In this document: positions 1-8,818 of the stretch, in pieces | How the letters are laid out: the number at the start of each line of letters is the position of its first letter | Position numbering within the stretch: position 1 is the stretch's first letter | Source: Ferrigenium kumadai | GTDB lineage: Bacteria; Pseudomonadota; Gammaproteobacteria; Burkholderiales; Gallionellaceae | DNA: 64,000 bases | Assembly (NCBI RefSeq): GCF_018324385.1 | Contig: NZ_AP019536.1 | Span: forward strand, 620,001-684,000 | Direction of reading: 5' to 3' | Position numbers and translations under genes: made by a program | The notes under the pieces: generated by a model | Seen by the model: only the letters and a program-made list of their open reading frames with translations | Databases searched by the model: none | What the model was told of the DNA's origin: nothing

Positions 1-143
1 CGGATTTGGTTAAGGTGCGGGAGGTAAGAGTAGCGGTTCAGTAACGTCACAGTATCAACTTAGTTTCTTGTTCAGGTGGGGCATGTTGTATTTTTAACAT
101 GTCGATAATTTACCGATGCCGGCATGTACGGAGGTAAGTGTCT
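1..143 (+). other. Upstream region of the signalling cluster, with a short dyad
   Basis: No gene is supported in the first 143 bases. A short inverted repeat, CATGTT at 82-87 and AACATG at 96-101, lies about 40 bases before the first start codon and could be an operator or a small hairpin. A GGAGG ribosome binding site at 130-134 serves the ATG at 144. I see no convincing -35/-10 pair, so the promoter may lie to the left of the window. Confidence 0.3.
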
Positions 144-605
144 ATGACAAAAAGCAGGATAAGAGCGTTGCTGAAAACGATGCTATCCCGCTGGTGGCTC
201 GTGCTGGGCTTGGCCGTATGCACTCCGGTGATGGCGCAAGAGGTGATCGTCAATACGGATGTCGCGGATCGGACGGTTTCCCAGAGTTCGCTGCGCGCCA
301 TCTTCAGCATGCGCATGCGTCAGTGGCAGAGCGGCAAGCCCATCAAGGTGTTTGTCCTTCCCAGCGAAAACACCGTCCATATGTCTTTTTCCAAGAGTGT
401 GCTCAACACTTTTCCGTATCAACTGAAGCGTTCATGGGATCTCATGGTCTACTCCGGTTCGGGGCAAGCGCCGATTGAGGTCGGTTCCCCCGAGGAAATG
501 CTGCAAAAAGTGTCCTCGACGCCCGGAGCCATCGGTTACCTGCCGGAAAACTATTTGATCGAAGGAGGCAAGAATGAGAACGTTCGCATTCTGGAAGTCC
601 GCTAG
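144..605 (+). CDS. Small periplasmic PstS-like (phosphate-binding-protein-like) domain protein
   Basis: This 153-residue protein begins with a positively charged stretch and a hydrophobic signal peptide that ends near TPVMAQ, so it is probably periplasmic. The mature part has the short PstS-like fold signature: a strand with VNTDV, then LRAIFSMRMRQW, and near the end a PGAIGYLPE loop. In this family that loop closes the ligand pocket. It is about half the size of a true PstS, as in the stand-alone PBP-like proteins often found next to porins and sensor kinases. GTG at 138 is only three bases from the GGAGG at 130-134, whereas ATG at 144 is well spaced, so 144 is preferred. Its 3' end overlaps the porin gene by 32 bases, which implies co-translation. 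The ligand is unknown; phosphate is only the family default. Confidence 0.75.
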   Translation: MTKSRIRALLKTMLSRWWLVLGLAVCTPVMAQEVIVNTDVADRTVSQSSLRAIFSMRMRQWQSGKPIKVFVLPSENTVHMSFSKSVLNTFPYQLKRSWDLMVYSGSGQAPIEVGSPEEMLQKVSSTPGAIGYLPENYLIEGGKNENVRILEVR

Positions 606-1794
606 GCCAAAAATCTCTCTCAAGACGACTGCGCTCGCGGTCATGCTGGGAGAAGCGATGTTTTCCTCGCCGGTATCTGCAGTCGATCTTTCCGAAACCG
701 TGCAGCTTCACGGTTTCGCAAGCCAGGCCTACGTTTCGACCACGGCCAACCGGTACTTCGGTCCGAGCGATACCGGCAGCTTCGATTTCCGGGAACTGGG
801 CGTCAACCTGTCCTGGCAGGCAATGCCGAATCTGCAGTTTGCCGCTCAGGTAGGCTCCCGCAAGGCGGGCGGGACGGAGGCTAACGCCAGGCCACGCTTC
901 GATTACGCCTTGGTCGATTTCGCCTTCTATAACGGCGTCAACAGCCGAGGCGGGGTGCGGATAGGTCGGCACCGGAATCCCGTCGGGTTCTACAACTTGA
1001 CCCGGGATGTGGCCAATACCCGCCCGAGCATCTTTCTGCCTGAGTCGATTTACAGCGATGCGTCCCGCAATCTGCTGCTCGCGTTGGATGGCGCACAACT
1101 CTATGGGGAAAGCCGGACAGCAGTAGGAGATTTTTTTCTGGATGTTGGCGCCGGAGAGGTCATTCTGGACTCCATCACAAAGCAAAGCGCCAAGCCGGCG
1201 ACAAGCTACGTCGGCCGGTTGCTTTACGAACGCGATGGCGGCCGTCTGCGCCTAGCGTTGACTGCAGCCGACGCCAATGTGGCCTTCTTCCAGCGTCCCT
1301 TCGCGGATGCCAAGTTCAACCTCAAAGCGTATGTCCTTTCGGCACAGTACAACGAGGATAGATGGAGCGTCACCGGGGAATGGGTGCCGGAATTGAAAAG
1401 TACCCTTTCAGGATTGTGGTTCCCGGGATTGCTTCCGTTCATACCGCCGAGAATCCTGCCTGATATCAAGCAGACCGGCGAGTCCTATTACCTGCAAGGC
1501 ACGTACCGTATCAGTCCGGATTGGGAAACACTGTTGCGCTATGACGTTCAGTACAGTGACAAGAGCGACAAATCTGGGATAAGGAATGCTACGGCAACGA
1601 CGCCTGCACATCGGTTCTTTGCCAAGGATTGGACCGTCGGCCTGGGCTGGAACGTGAGGTCCGACACCAAGATCAGGGCTGAATATCACCGTGTGGATGG
1701 TACCGGTTGGCTTTCGTCCAGGGAAAACCCGATCCCCATGAACACCAAGCAGCGCTGGGATATGTTCGTTTTGCAGGCATCGTATAACTTTTAG
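574..1794 (+). CDS. Outer-membrane beta-barrel porin-like protein
   Basis: The 406-residue product has an N-terminal signal peptide (positively charged start, hydrophobic core, cleavage near SPVSAVD). It has alternating amphipathic strands rich in aromatic residues and ends in phenylalanine (QASYNF), the usual sorting signal of outer-membrane barrels. The start at 574 has a GGAGG site at 564-568 and lies inside the end of the PstS-like gene, so the two are translationally coupled. The kinase gene follows after 24 bases, giving a PstS-like/porin/kinase set. Substrate cannot be told from sequence. A non-selective or oxyanion porin supplying a periplasmic sensor would fit the neighbours, but that is inference. 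Confidence 0.75.
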   Translation: MRTFAFWKSARPKISLKTTALAVMLGEAMFSSPVSAVDLSETVQLHGFASQAYVSTTANRYFGPSDTGSFDFRELGVNLSWQAMPNLQFAAQVGSRKAGGTEANARPRFDYALVDFAFYNGVNSRGGVRIGRHRNPVGFYNLTRDVANTRPSIFLPESIYSDASRNLLLALDGAQLYGESRTAVGDFFLDVGAGEVILDSITKQSAKPATSYVGRLLYERDGGRLRLALTAADANVAFFQRPFADAKFNLKAYVLSAQYNEDRWSVTGEWVPELKSTLSGLWFPGLLPFIPPRILPDIKQTGESYYLQGTYRISPDWETLLRYDVQYSDKSDKSGIRNATATTPAHRFFAKDWTVGLGWNVRSDTKIRAEYHRVDGTGWLSSRENPIPMNTKQRWDMFVLQASYNF

Positions 1795-1818
1795 CGCATC
1801 GAATCTGCATATGCGGAC

Positions 1819-3795
1819 ATGCTCATAACGAAAACGAATAAACCAGCGCAGCATTTCTTCAGCTTGAAGTGGCGCGCGCTGGCCATATTCAGCCTGCTGT
1901 TGCTGGCAATCACTTCGTTTTCCACGTTCTATTTCTACTTCAATCTATCCAACCAGTTCGAACTGGAGCGGAAGTCCAGCTATGAAAAGCAGCTGAGGGA
2001 ACTCGATGGACTGGTCAGTCAGTCCTCGGCCAAGCTGTTGACTCTGGCTGACCTCGTCCCTTCCATGAGCGGGATGGAGGCTCAATTGTTGACCGGGAAT
2101 GCCAGAAACGTCACGCAAGCTTTTGACAGGCACTGGCAATCCCTGCAATTGGGGGCGGCGGTCGATATGGCCCAGATATATTCCGCTAACAACGAGTTGG
2201 TTCAAAGCTGGAGATTAGAGGACGTCGATCTTCCCGATCCCATGTTGATTCGTGGCTACGTTCAGGAGGTCAACAAGACGGAGCACCCATTGACGTTCCT
2301 GGATTGCACCAACAAATGCATGCAGATTGCTCTCTCTCCCATGCTGGCCCGGGACATGAGCGCCGGAGTCATTGTGCTGGGAACGACGCTGGCCGCGGGG
2401 ATTGTGAATTTCAAGGAGGTTTCCGGCGCGGACGTCGGGATATTGAATGTTGAAAGGCGCGAGCGCATGACCGCAGCCGAAGATGCGAGATATATCGCCA
2501 ATTGGCACGTCCGCGTATCGGCGCTGACCAGTCTCGAACAGAATCTATCTCTGTTGCAGTCGGTGTCAGCCAGGAAACCATCCGTCGATCAGCTTTCAGC
2601 TGGGAGAGAGATCTTCAATGGGCGGGAATTTGAAATACACCTGTTGCCGGCCAGGAACTTTTCCGCAAGCGGTGATGCGTATTTTGTCCTGATCGATGAC
2701 ATCACCCGGAGTGTTTCTCAGATCCGGGAAGTAAACAGGAAAAACATTCTCGTCGGCGTGGTCGGTTTGATCCTTTCTGAATCGCTGTTGTTGTTGATTC
2801 TTTGGAGCCCTCTTTCGCGGTTGAGACGCACCGCGGGCGTATTACCTCTGCTTGCCCAGAACGATTTTGAGCAAATACGTAATGCTGTGAGCCGTCCCCT
2901 GCGCAAAGGTCGGTACAGGGACGAGTTCGATATGCTCGACGACACGCTTGTCACTGTCTCGCAGCAACTTGAGACTCTTCAGGCCGAGGTTGCCCAACGG
3001 ACTGCCGAATTGAGTGAGGCCAACAAGTTGCTGGGAAATCTGAACGAAGAATTGGACCGGAAAGTGAAGGAGCGCACCCGGCAATTGCTGGAGGCGCAGG
3101 ACGAATTGGTGCGCAAGGAGAAGCTGGCGGTGCTGGGCCAGGTGGCCGGCAGCGTGGGTCATGAGTTGCGCAATCCTCTCGGTGTGATGAGCAATGCCGT
3201 GTACTTTTTGCAGACCGTGCTGGCCGATGCAGACGACAGCGTCAAGGAGTACCTGAGCATCATCAAGAACGAGATCACCGGTTCCGAGCGCATCGTGTCC
3301 GATCTGCTGGATTCAGTGCGTATCAAGCCGCCGCATCCGGAAGCGGTCAGTGTGGCCGAATTGATCGAGCAGTCCCTGCGCAAATGCACCGTGCCGCCGT
3401 CCGTCACGGTGAAGCTGGACATCCCGGCAACGCTGCCGGCCCTGCGGGTGGATGCCCTGCAGATCCACCAGGTGCTGCGCAATCTCATGAGCAACGGCAT
3501 GGAGGCGATGCCGGAAGGCGGGGTACTGGAGATCCGGGCAGTGGCAGACGAAGCTGCAAAGACTGTCACCCTTCATGTAAAGGACAGCGGCATCGGCATT
3601 ACGCCCGAACAATTAGGCAAGCTGTTCCAGCCGCTGTTCACCACCAAGGCTCGCGGCATCGGACTCGGGCTGGTGGTGGTGAAGAACCTGACGCAAGCCA
3701 ATGGCGGCAGGGTGGAAGTGCAGAGCGAGCCGGGCAAGGGCACTACGTTTTCCATTACCCTGCCGAGCGAGGGGCCGGAAGGCGGCGGGACATGA
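1819..3795 (+). CDS. Sensor histidine kinase 1 (large periplasmic sensor, HisKA-HATPase)
   Basis: This 658-residue inner-membrane kinase has a membrane segment near residues 18-42, a periplasmic sensor of about 265 residues (Cache-like by length and layout, not certain), a second membrane segment near 308-330, a linker and a coiled coil. The HisKA box GHELRNPLG follows with phospho-acceptor His448, then a HATPase domain with DSGIGI and GIGLGLVVVKNL. It is the first of four tandem kinases whose catalytic halves are nearly identical (see 3792, 5599, 6978). Its stop overlaps the next start as ATGA at 3792-3795. It has no fused receiver; phosphate is probably passed to one or more of the receivers at 8060-11850. 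No strong ribosome binding site is seen before 1819. Confidence 0.9.
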   Translation: MLITKTNKPAQHFFSLKWRALAIFSLLLLAITSFSTFYFYFNLSNQFELERKSSYEKQLRELDGLVSQSSAKLLTLADLVPSMSGMEAQLLTGNARNVTQAFDRHWQSLQLGAAVDMAQIYSANNELVQSWRLEDVDLPDPMLIRGYVQEVNKTEHPLTFLDCTNKCMQIALSPMLARDMSAGVIVLGTTLAAGIVNFKEVSGADVGILNVERRERMTAAEDARYIANWHVRVSALTSLEQNLSLLQSVSARKPSVDQLSAGREIFNGREFEIHLLPARNFSASGDAYFVLIDDITRSVSQIREVNRKNILVGVVGLILSESLLLLILWSPLSRLRRTAGVLPLLAQNDFEQIRNAVSRPLRKGRYRDEFDMLDDTLVTVSQQLETLQAEVAQRTAELSEANKLLGNLNEELDRKVKERTRQLLEAQDELVRKEKLAVLGQVAGSVGHELRNPLGVMSNAVYFLQTVLADADDSVKEYLSIIKNEITGSERIVSDLLDSVRIKPPHPEAVSVAELIEQSLRKCTVPPSVTVKLDIPATLPALRVDALQIHQVLRNLMSNGMEAMPEGGVLEIRAVADEAAKTVTLHVKDSGIGITPEQLGKLFQPLFTTKARGIGLGLVVVKNLTQANGGRVEVQSEPGKGTTFSITLPSEGPEGGGT

Positions 3796-5585
3796 GAAAC
3801 ATGCGGACAGGATACGCCGAGGCATGGAAACGCTTGGTCACCGCAAAGGCCGGAAACGAGGAGGAGGCACGCCTGGGGCGGTTGTTCAATACCCTGATGG
3901 TGATCAGCACCGGAATCGTTGTTGCGCTGTCGGCGGTCTTTCTGCTGATGCAGCCTCTCGGCTTGCTCAGTGCGCGAGTGAGCTGGACGGCGGCAGCTTT
4001 CCCGCTGGCCTTTGTTCCGCTGTCCATCTTCTGTCTGGTGCAGGCACGGCGCGGCCATGTCCGGCCGATGGTGTTGATCTACAGCTGGGTCAACCTGATT
4101 GCCATCGGTGTTGCGGCCTGGCTGTTCGACGGTGTCTATTCCCCGGCCTGGCCTCTGTTCATTTGGACCATCACTGTCGCCGGCGTATTGTTGGCACCGG
4201 AATACGCGCTGTGGATGACCGGCGGAGTAGTGTCGTACTTCATGTTGTTGCTGCTCGCCACCCAATGGGGCGTTTACACCCCGGTACTTACTTTCGGGGG
4301 CGGACGCGAGTTCGTCCACATGTCATTCCTGCTGATCATGCTGGTCTCTACCGTCGGGCTGCTGACTTATCTGAACATGCGCAGCCTGCGGGATGCGCTG
4401 GAGCGCCTTCATAAGGAGATCGCCGGACGCAAGCGGACAGAGGAATATCTGCGCCAAAGCGAGGCGCAGTTCCGCAGCATTTTCGAGAATGTCGACGACA
4501 TCATCTATACCCTCGAGGCCGATGGCACTTTTTCTTCCATCAGCCCGTCCTGCGAACGGATGCTCGGGTGGCGGCCGGACGAGTGGATGGGCCGCCCGTT
4601 TCCGCTTGTCGTTCACCCGGACGATCTGCCTTTCATGCAGGAGTTGTTCATGAAGGCGCAAGCGGGAGAGCCGCTGCCTGTTTTTCAGGTGCGCATCCAG
4701 ACGAAGGCCGGTGGCTATCTGGAGGCGGAGATCGCGGCCAACCCGATTCGCCGTGGCGATTCCCTCGTCATTCTCGGGGTGGTGCGCGACATCTCCGAAC
4801 GCAAGCGGATGGAAGAGGCGATCCGAAAATTGAACGAAGAACTGGAGATCAAGGTTCAGGAACGCACCCACCAATTGCTGGAAGCGCAAGAAGAACTTGT
4901 GCGCAAGGAGAAACTCGCCGTGCTGGGGCAGGTGGCGGGCAGCGTGGGGCACGAATTGCGCAATCCGCTCGGAGTAATGAGCAATGCCGTATATTTTTTG
5001 CAGACTGTGCTTGCCGATGCAGACCAGGGCGTGAAGGACTACCTGAAGATCATTGAAAACGAGATATCCGGTGCAGAGCGCATCGTGTCTGACCTGCTCG
5101 ACTCGGTGCGCACCAAACCGCCACAGCCGGGAGCGGTCGAGGTCGCAGAGTTGATCGAGCAGACGCTACATAAACTTCCCATCCCTTCCTCCGTCGCGGT
5201 TCAGCTGGACATCCCGGCGGCACTGCCGCCTCTGCTGGTGGACGCCCTGCAGATTCAGCAGGTGTTGCGCAACCTGGTCAGCAACAGCATCGAAGCCATG
5301 CCGAATGGCGGAGCACTGGAAATTCGGGCCATAGCTGACGAAGGAGGAAAAAATGTGACCGTCAGCGTCCGCGACAGCGGCTGCGGTATGACAGCGGAGC
5401 AGCAGGGCAAACTGTTCCAGCCGCTGTTCACCACCAAGGAGCGCGGCATCGGCCTGGGACTAGTGGTGGTAAAGAACTTGACGCAGGCCAACGGTGGGAG
5501 GGTGGAGGTTCAGAGCGAAGTGGGCAAAGGCACCCTGTTCTCCATTACTTTGCCGAGTGAAAGTTCGGCGGTGGCGGCGGAATGA
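3792..5585 (+). CDS. Sensor histidine kinase 2 (multi-pass membrane domain, PAS, HisKA-HATPase)
   Basis: The start at 3792 overlaps the stop of kinase 1 (ATGA) and gives 597 residues. Reading further upstream would only read kinase 1 in another frame. Roughly six membrane helices fill residues 28-200. A PAS domain follows (about 215-330, beginning FRSIFENVDDIIYTLEADG), then a coiled coil, the H-box GHELRNPLG with His387, and a HATPase domain ending GIGLGLVVVKNL. The membrane domain is closely matched in kinase 3 but differs fully from kinases 1 and 4. With the sensor in the membrane and a cytoplasmic PAS, a hydrophobic, redox or energy-state signal is possible. The catalytic half is a recent duplicate of its neighbours. 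Confidence 0.88.
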   Translation: MRNMRTGYAEAWKRLVTAKAGNEEEARLGRLFNTLMVISTGIVVALSAVFLLMQPLGLLSARVSWTAAAFPLAFVPLSIFCLVQARRGHVRPMVLIYSWVNLIAIGVAAWLFDGVYSPAWPLFIWTITVAGVLLAPEYALWMTGGVVSYFMLLLLATQWGVYTPVLTFGGGREFVHMSFLLIMLVSTVGLLTYLNMRSLRDALERLHKEIAGRKRTEEYLRQSEAQFRSIFENVDDIIYTLEADGTFSSISPSCERMLGWRPDEWMGRPFPLVVHPDDLPFMQELFMKAQAGEPLPVFQVRIQTKAGGYLEAEIAANPIRRGDSLVILGVVRDISERKRMEEAIRKLNEELEIKVQERTHQLLEAQEELVRKEKLAVLGQVAGSVGHELRNPLGVMSNAVYFLQTVLADADQGVKDYLKIIENEISGAERIVSDLLDSVRTKPPQPGAVEVAELIEQTLHKLPIPSSVAVQLDIPAALPPLLVDALQIQQVLRNLVSNSIEAMPNGGALEIRAIADEGGKNVTVSVRDSGCGMTAEQQGKLFQPLFTTKERGIGLGLVVVKNLTQANGGRVEVQSEVGKGTLFSITLPSESSAVAAE

Positions 5586-5598
5586 AAGGTTGGAATCA

Positions 5599-6966
5599 AT
5601 GAGGGCTGACCAATCAGAATTGATGTGCCGTACTGCGAATAGTTTGCAGACATGGTTTTCTGCGGAATGGGAACGCTTGATCGCGGTGAAGGCGCGCGAT
5701 GAAGAAGAGGAGCGCTTGGGGCGTCTTTTCAATACCCTGATGGTGATCAGCAGCTGGATCTCCGTTTTGCTTTCCATCGTCTTTCTGCTGATGCAGCCAC
5801 TTGGTTTTCTTCCCCCTCTGATAAGTTGGTTTGCGGCGGCTTTCCCCATTGCCGTCATTCCCATTTCGATCTTCTGCCTGGTGCAGGCCAGGCGCGGTCA
5901 TATCCGGCCGATGATTCGTCTTTACGTCTGGTCCAACCTGGTCGCCATCGGCGCTGCGGCCTGGACATTCGATGGATTGGTCTCGCCGGCCTGGGTGCTC
6001 TATTTCTGGACGGTAACCATAGGCGGCATCCTGTTGACACCTGCAACCGCTCTTTGGATGACCGGGGGGGTGCTGGCCTTCTATCTGCTGATGTTGCTCC
6101 TGTCCCAGGCCGGTCTTTACACACCGCTCTTGGTTCCGGGGGCCGCTGGGCGCGAGTATGTCCACATGTCTCTGGTGCTGATCATGCTGGCCTTAACCGT
6201 CGGTATGCTGACCTATTTGAACATGCGCAGCCTGCAGCAGGCATTGTGGACTTTAAGGGAGCGCACCCGCCAATTGATGACAGCCCAGGATGAACTGGTG
6301 CGCAAGGAGAAACTGGCGGTGCTGGGGCAGGTGGCCGGCAGCGTCGGACACGAATTGCGCAATCCGCTGGGAGTGATGAGCAACGCCGTGTATTACCTGA
6401 AAACCGTGCTGGGCGACGCCGACCAGGGGACCAAGGACTACCTGAACATCATCGAAAGTGAGATCGCCAATTCCGAGCGCATCGTGTCCGACCTGCTGGA
6501 TTCGGTGCGTACCAAGCCGCCGCAAATCCAGCAGGTCGTCATCGCGGAATTGATAGGCCAGACCCTGGGAAAACTCACGATCCCGCCCGTTGTGCAAGTC
6601 AAGCTGGACATTCCGGAAACGTTGCCGCCCTTGCGGGTGGATCCGTTGCAGATGCAACAGGTATTCCGTAACCTGATCACCAATGGTATCGAGGCCATGC
6701 AGGATGGCGGTACACTGGCGATACGCGCCATGACCGATACGTCAGCGGGCACGGTTTCCGTCGGAGTGCAAGATAGCGGTGCCGGCGTGACGCGGGAACA
6801 GTTGGGCAAGCTGTTCCAGCCGTTGTTCACCACCAAGGCGCGAGGCATCGGCCTTGGGCTGGTGGTGGTGAAGAACCTGACCGAGGCTAACGGCGGCAGG
6901 GTGGAAGTGCAAAGCGAGCCGGGCAAAGGCTCGGTGTTTCGTGTCATCCTTCCGGCAGCGGAATGA
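5599..6966 (+). CDS. Sensor histidine kinase 3 (multi-pass membrane domain, HisKA-HATPase)
   Basis: The product is 455 residues from ATG 5599, which has AAAGG about nine bases upstream. The longer in-frame reading from 5494 would overlap kinase 2 and lacks support. The membrane domain (residues ~35-205) is a clear paralogue of that of kinase 2, with the same order of motifs such as FNTLMVIS, LMQPLGFL and LTYLNMRSL. The PAS domain is absent: the last helix runs straight into the coiled coil and the H-box GHELRNPLG with His251. The HATPase domain is complete. It therefore looks like a duplicate of kinase 2 that lost the PAS, or an ancestor that had not gained it. The stop overlaps ATG 6963; the likelier start of kinase 4 is 6978. 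Confidence 0.87.
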   Translation: MRADQSELMCRTANSLQTWFSAEWERLIAVKARDEEEERLGRLFNTLMVISSWISVLLSIVFLLMQPLGFLPPLISWFAAAFPIAVIPISIFCLVQARRGHIRPMIRLYVWSNLVAIGAAAWTFDGLVSPAWVLYFWTVTIGGILLTPATALWMTGGVLAFYLLMLLLSQAGLYTPLLVPGAAGREYVHMSLVLIMLALTVGMLTYLNMRSLQQALWTLRERTRQLMTAQDELVRKEKLAVLGQVAGSVGHELRNPLGVMSNAVYYLKTVLGDADQGTKDYLNIIESEIANSERIVSDLLDSVRTKPPQIQQVVIAELIGQTLGKLTIPPVVQVKLDIPETLPPLRVDPLQMQQVFRNLITNGIEAMQDGGTLAIRAMTDTSAGTVSVGVQDSGAGVTREQLGKLFQPLFTTKARGIGLGLVVVKNLTEANGGRVEVQSEPGKGSVFRVILPAAE

Positions 6967-6977
6967 AGGGGAAGCGC

Positions 6978-8000
6978 ATGAATGAGATTTTGCGACAGGC
7001 CTTGAAACGACTTGTTCAGTATTTGCTCAAGCTGGGCATGCTGCAACTGACCGTGTTGTTCGTGACGGTGGCAGTGCTGTTTTCGATGGCGATCGTTTTG
7101 GTCATCGACTTGTCGTGGGATGGGCGCCTCAATGCCGAACTGGAATTCGCCGGCGTCGTCACGCCCTTCTTCGATGCACTGCTGATCGTCGGTCTGCTGG
7201 CGGCTTTGCTCAGGGAGCTTCGCAAGGAAGCGGCACGGCGCAAGGTGGCGGAAGATTCCATGCGCGAACTGAACGAGGAGTTGGAGGCGAAAGTACAGAC
7301 AAGGACCGGTCAGTTGCTCGCGGCGCAGGAAGAACTGGTGCGCAAGGAAAAGCTGGCGCTGCTCGGCCAGGTCGCCGATACGGTAGGGCATGAACTGCGC
7401 AACCCGCTGGGCGTGATCAACAATGCGGCGTACTTCCTCCAGACCGTGCTTGCCGATGCGGACGGAACCGTCAGGGAATATCTGGACATCATCAAGGACG
7501 AGACCGCGAACGCCGAGCGCATCGTGTCCGACCTGCTGGATGCGGTGCGCACCAAACAGCCACACCAGGCAGTGGTCGACGTGGCCGACGTGATCGGGCA
7601 GACCCTGCGCAAGTGCGATATCCCAGCCTCAATCAGCGTCAAGCTGGACATTCCGAAAACGCTGCCCGTCGTCCGTGTCGATCCTATGCATCTGTATCAG
7701 GTGTTCTGGAATCTGGTCACCAATGCTGTTGAAGCCATGCCGGAAGGCGGCACGCTGGAGATACGCGCAGCCGAAGAACCACAGGTGCTGCGCATCAGTA
7801 TCAAGGATAGCGGCAGCGGCATCACACCGGAACAGATGGACAAACTGTTTCAGCCGCTGTTCACTACCAAGGTGCGCCGTGTCGGGCTGGGACTGGTCGT
7901 GGTGAAGAACCTGACGCAGGCCAACGGCGGCAGCGTGGAGGTGGAGAGCGAACCGGGAAAGGGCAGCGTGTTCACCATCACGCTGCCAAGCGGGAGTTAG
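6978..8000 (+). CDS. Sensor histidine kinase 4 (two membrane helices, HisKA-HATPase)
   Basis: From ATG 6978 the protein has 340 residues. An AGGGGA site at 6967-6972 favours this start over ATG 6963, which overlaps the previous stop. Two hydrophobic segments lie near residues 15-40 and 50-75, with only a short loop between them, so there is no large periplasmic sensor. The H-box reads GHELRNPLG with His138, and the HATPase domain is intact. It is the most diverged of the four catalytic halves (ADTVGHELR instead of AGSVGHELR; FTTKVRRVGLGL instead of ARGIGLGL). It is the last kinase before the receiver genes and may act as an integrator or partner for the others, which is inference. Confidence 0.85.
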   Translation: MNEILRQALKRLVQYLLKLGMLQLTVLFVTVAVLFSMAIVLVIDLSWDGRLNAELEFAGVVTPFFDALLIVGLLAALLRELRKEAARRKVAEDSMRELNEELEAKVQTRTGQLLAAQEELVRKEKLALLGQVADTVGHELRNPLGVINNAAYFLQTVLADADGTVREYLDIIKDETANAERIVSDLLDAVRTKQPHQAVVDVADVIGQTLRKCDIPASISVKLDIPKTLPVVRVDPMHLYQVFWNLVTNAVEAMPEGGTLEIRAAEEPQVLRISIKDSGSGITPEQMDKLFQPLFTTKVRRVGLGLVVVKNLTQANGGSVEVESEPGKGSVFTITLPSGS

Positions 8001-8059
8001 GTTGCATGTGACTGGTAGACGACATACCCTTTGATCAACAAAAAGAACTGGGGCAGGCT

Positions 8060-8806
8060 ATGAAGATTCTGGTGGTGGACGACGACCGTCGTATCGTGAA
8101 GACGACTTGCGACATCCTGAAAGTCAAAGGGCATGAGCCTGTCGGTGCCTACTCGGGAGAGGAGGGGGTAGAGATAGTCAGGAGCGATTTGCCGGATTGC
8201 GTCCTGATGGACATCAAGATGCCCGGCATCAACGGTGTCGAAGCTCTGAAACAGATGAAACAGATCGCCCCCGCGCTACCTGTCGTCCTGGTCAGCGCCT
8301 ACGCGACAGACGATCTCATGGAAGAGGCGAAACGAGCCGGCGCCTATGCGGTGCTGAGCAAGCCGCTCAACTTTCCCATCATCCTTTCCTTTCTTTCACT
8401 GCTGGACAAGGAGGAAAGCATCCTGGTCGTGGACGACGACCCCGACTTTTGCAAGACGCTGAAGGATGTCCTGACCCTGAAAGGCCTTCAGGTCGAAACG
8501 GAAACCGAGCCGAAGAGTGTGATGGGACACCTGGATGGAAACTACAGGCTGGCCATCGTTCTGCTCGACCTCAAGTTGGGAGAGGTGAACGGTGTGGAAG
8601 TGCTGAAGGAGATACAGGCCAAGTATCCGGGCAAGCCGGTGGTGCTGATAACCGGCTACCGCAAGGAAATGGCGGATTCGATCGAACAGGCGCGCAAGAT
8701 CGGGGCCTACACCTGTCTGTACAAGCCGTTCGAGATGGACGACTTGTTCCGGCTGATCGAGGAGATCCGGCTCAAGAAACTGCAGAGTTTGCTGGTGTCG
8801 GCATAG
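8060..8806 (+). CDS. Tandem double receiver-domain response regulator
   Basis: The 248 residues form two complete CheY-like receivers and nothing else. Receiver 1 has the acidic pair at Asp7-Asp9, phospho-acceptor Asp51 in LMDIKMPG, a conserved serine in VLVSAY and lysine in LSKPLN. Receiver 2 starts near residue 120 with ILVVDDDPDF and has its acceptor in LLDLKLG, threonine in VLITGYR and lysine in LYKPFE. With no output domain, it is likely to act by protein contact or as a phosphate relay or sink between the four kinases and the enzymes downstream. It lies 59 bases after kinase 4 and 12 bases before the GGDEF gene, so one transcript is probable. Confidence 0.88.
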   Translation: MKILVVDDDRRIVKTTCDILKVKGHEPVGAYSGEEGVEIVRSDLPDCVLMDIKMPGINGVEALKQMKQIAPALPVVLVSAYATDDLMEEAKRAGAYAVLSKPLNFPIILSFLSLLDKEESILVVDDDPDFCKTLKDVLTLKGLQVETETEPKSVMGHLDGNYRLAIVLLDLKLGEVNGVEVLKEIQAKYPGKPVVLITGYRKEMADSIEQARKIGAYTCLYKPFEMDDLFRLIEEIRLKKLQSLLVSA

Positions 8807-8818
8807 GCGAGAGGCATC

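Noticed and set aside
3384..3791. An upstream extension of kinase 2 by 136 codons
   Set aside because: It reads kinase 1 in another frame; the ATGA overlap at 3792 and the protein start fit much better.
1819..8000. Tandem kinases as an assembly artefact
   Set aside because: The copies differ at many third-codon positions and carry different sensor regions, so they are true paralogues.
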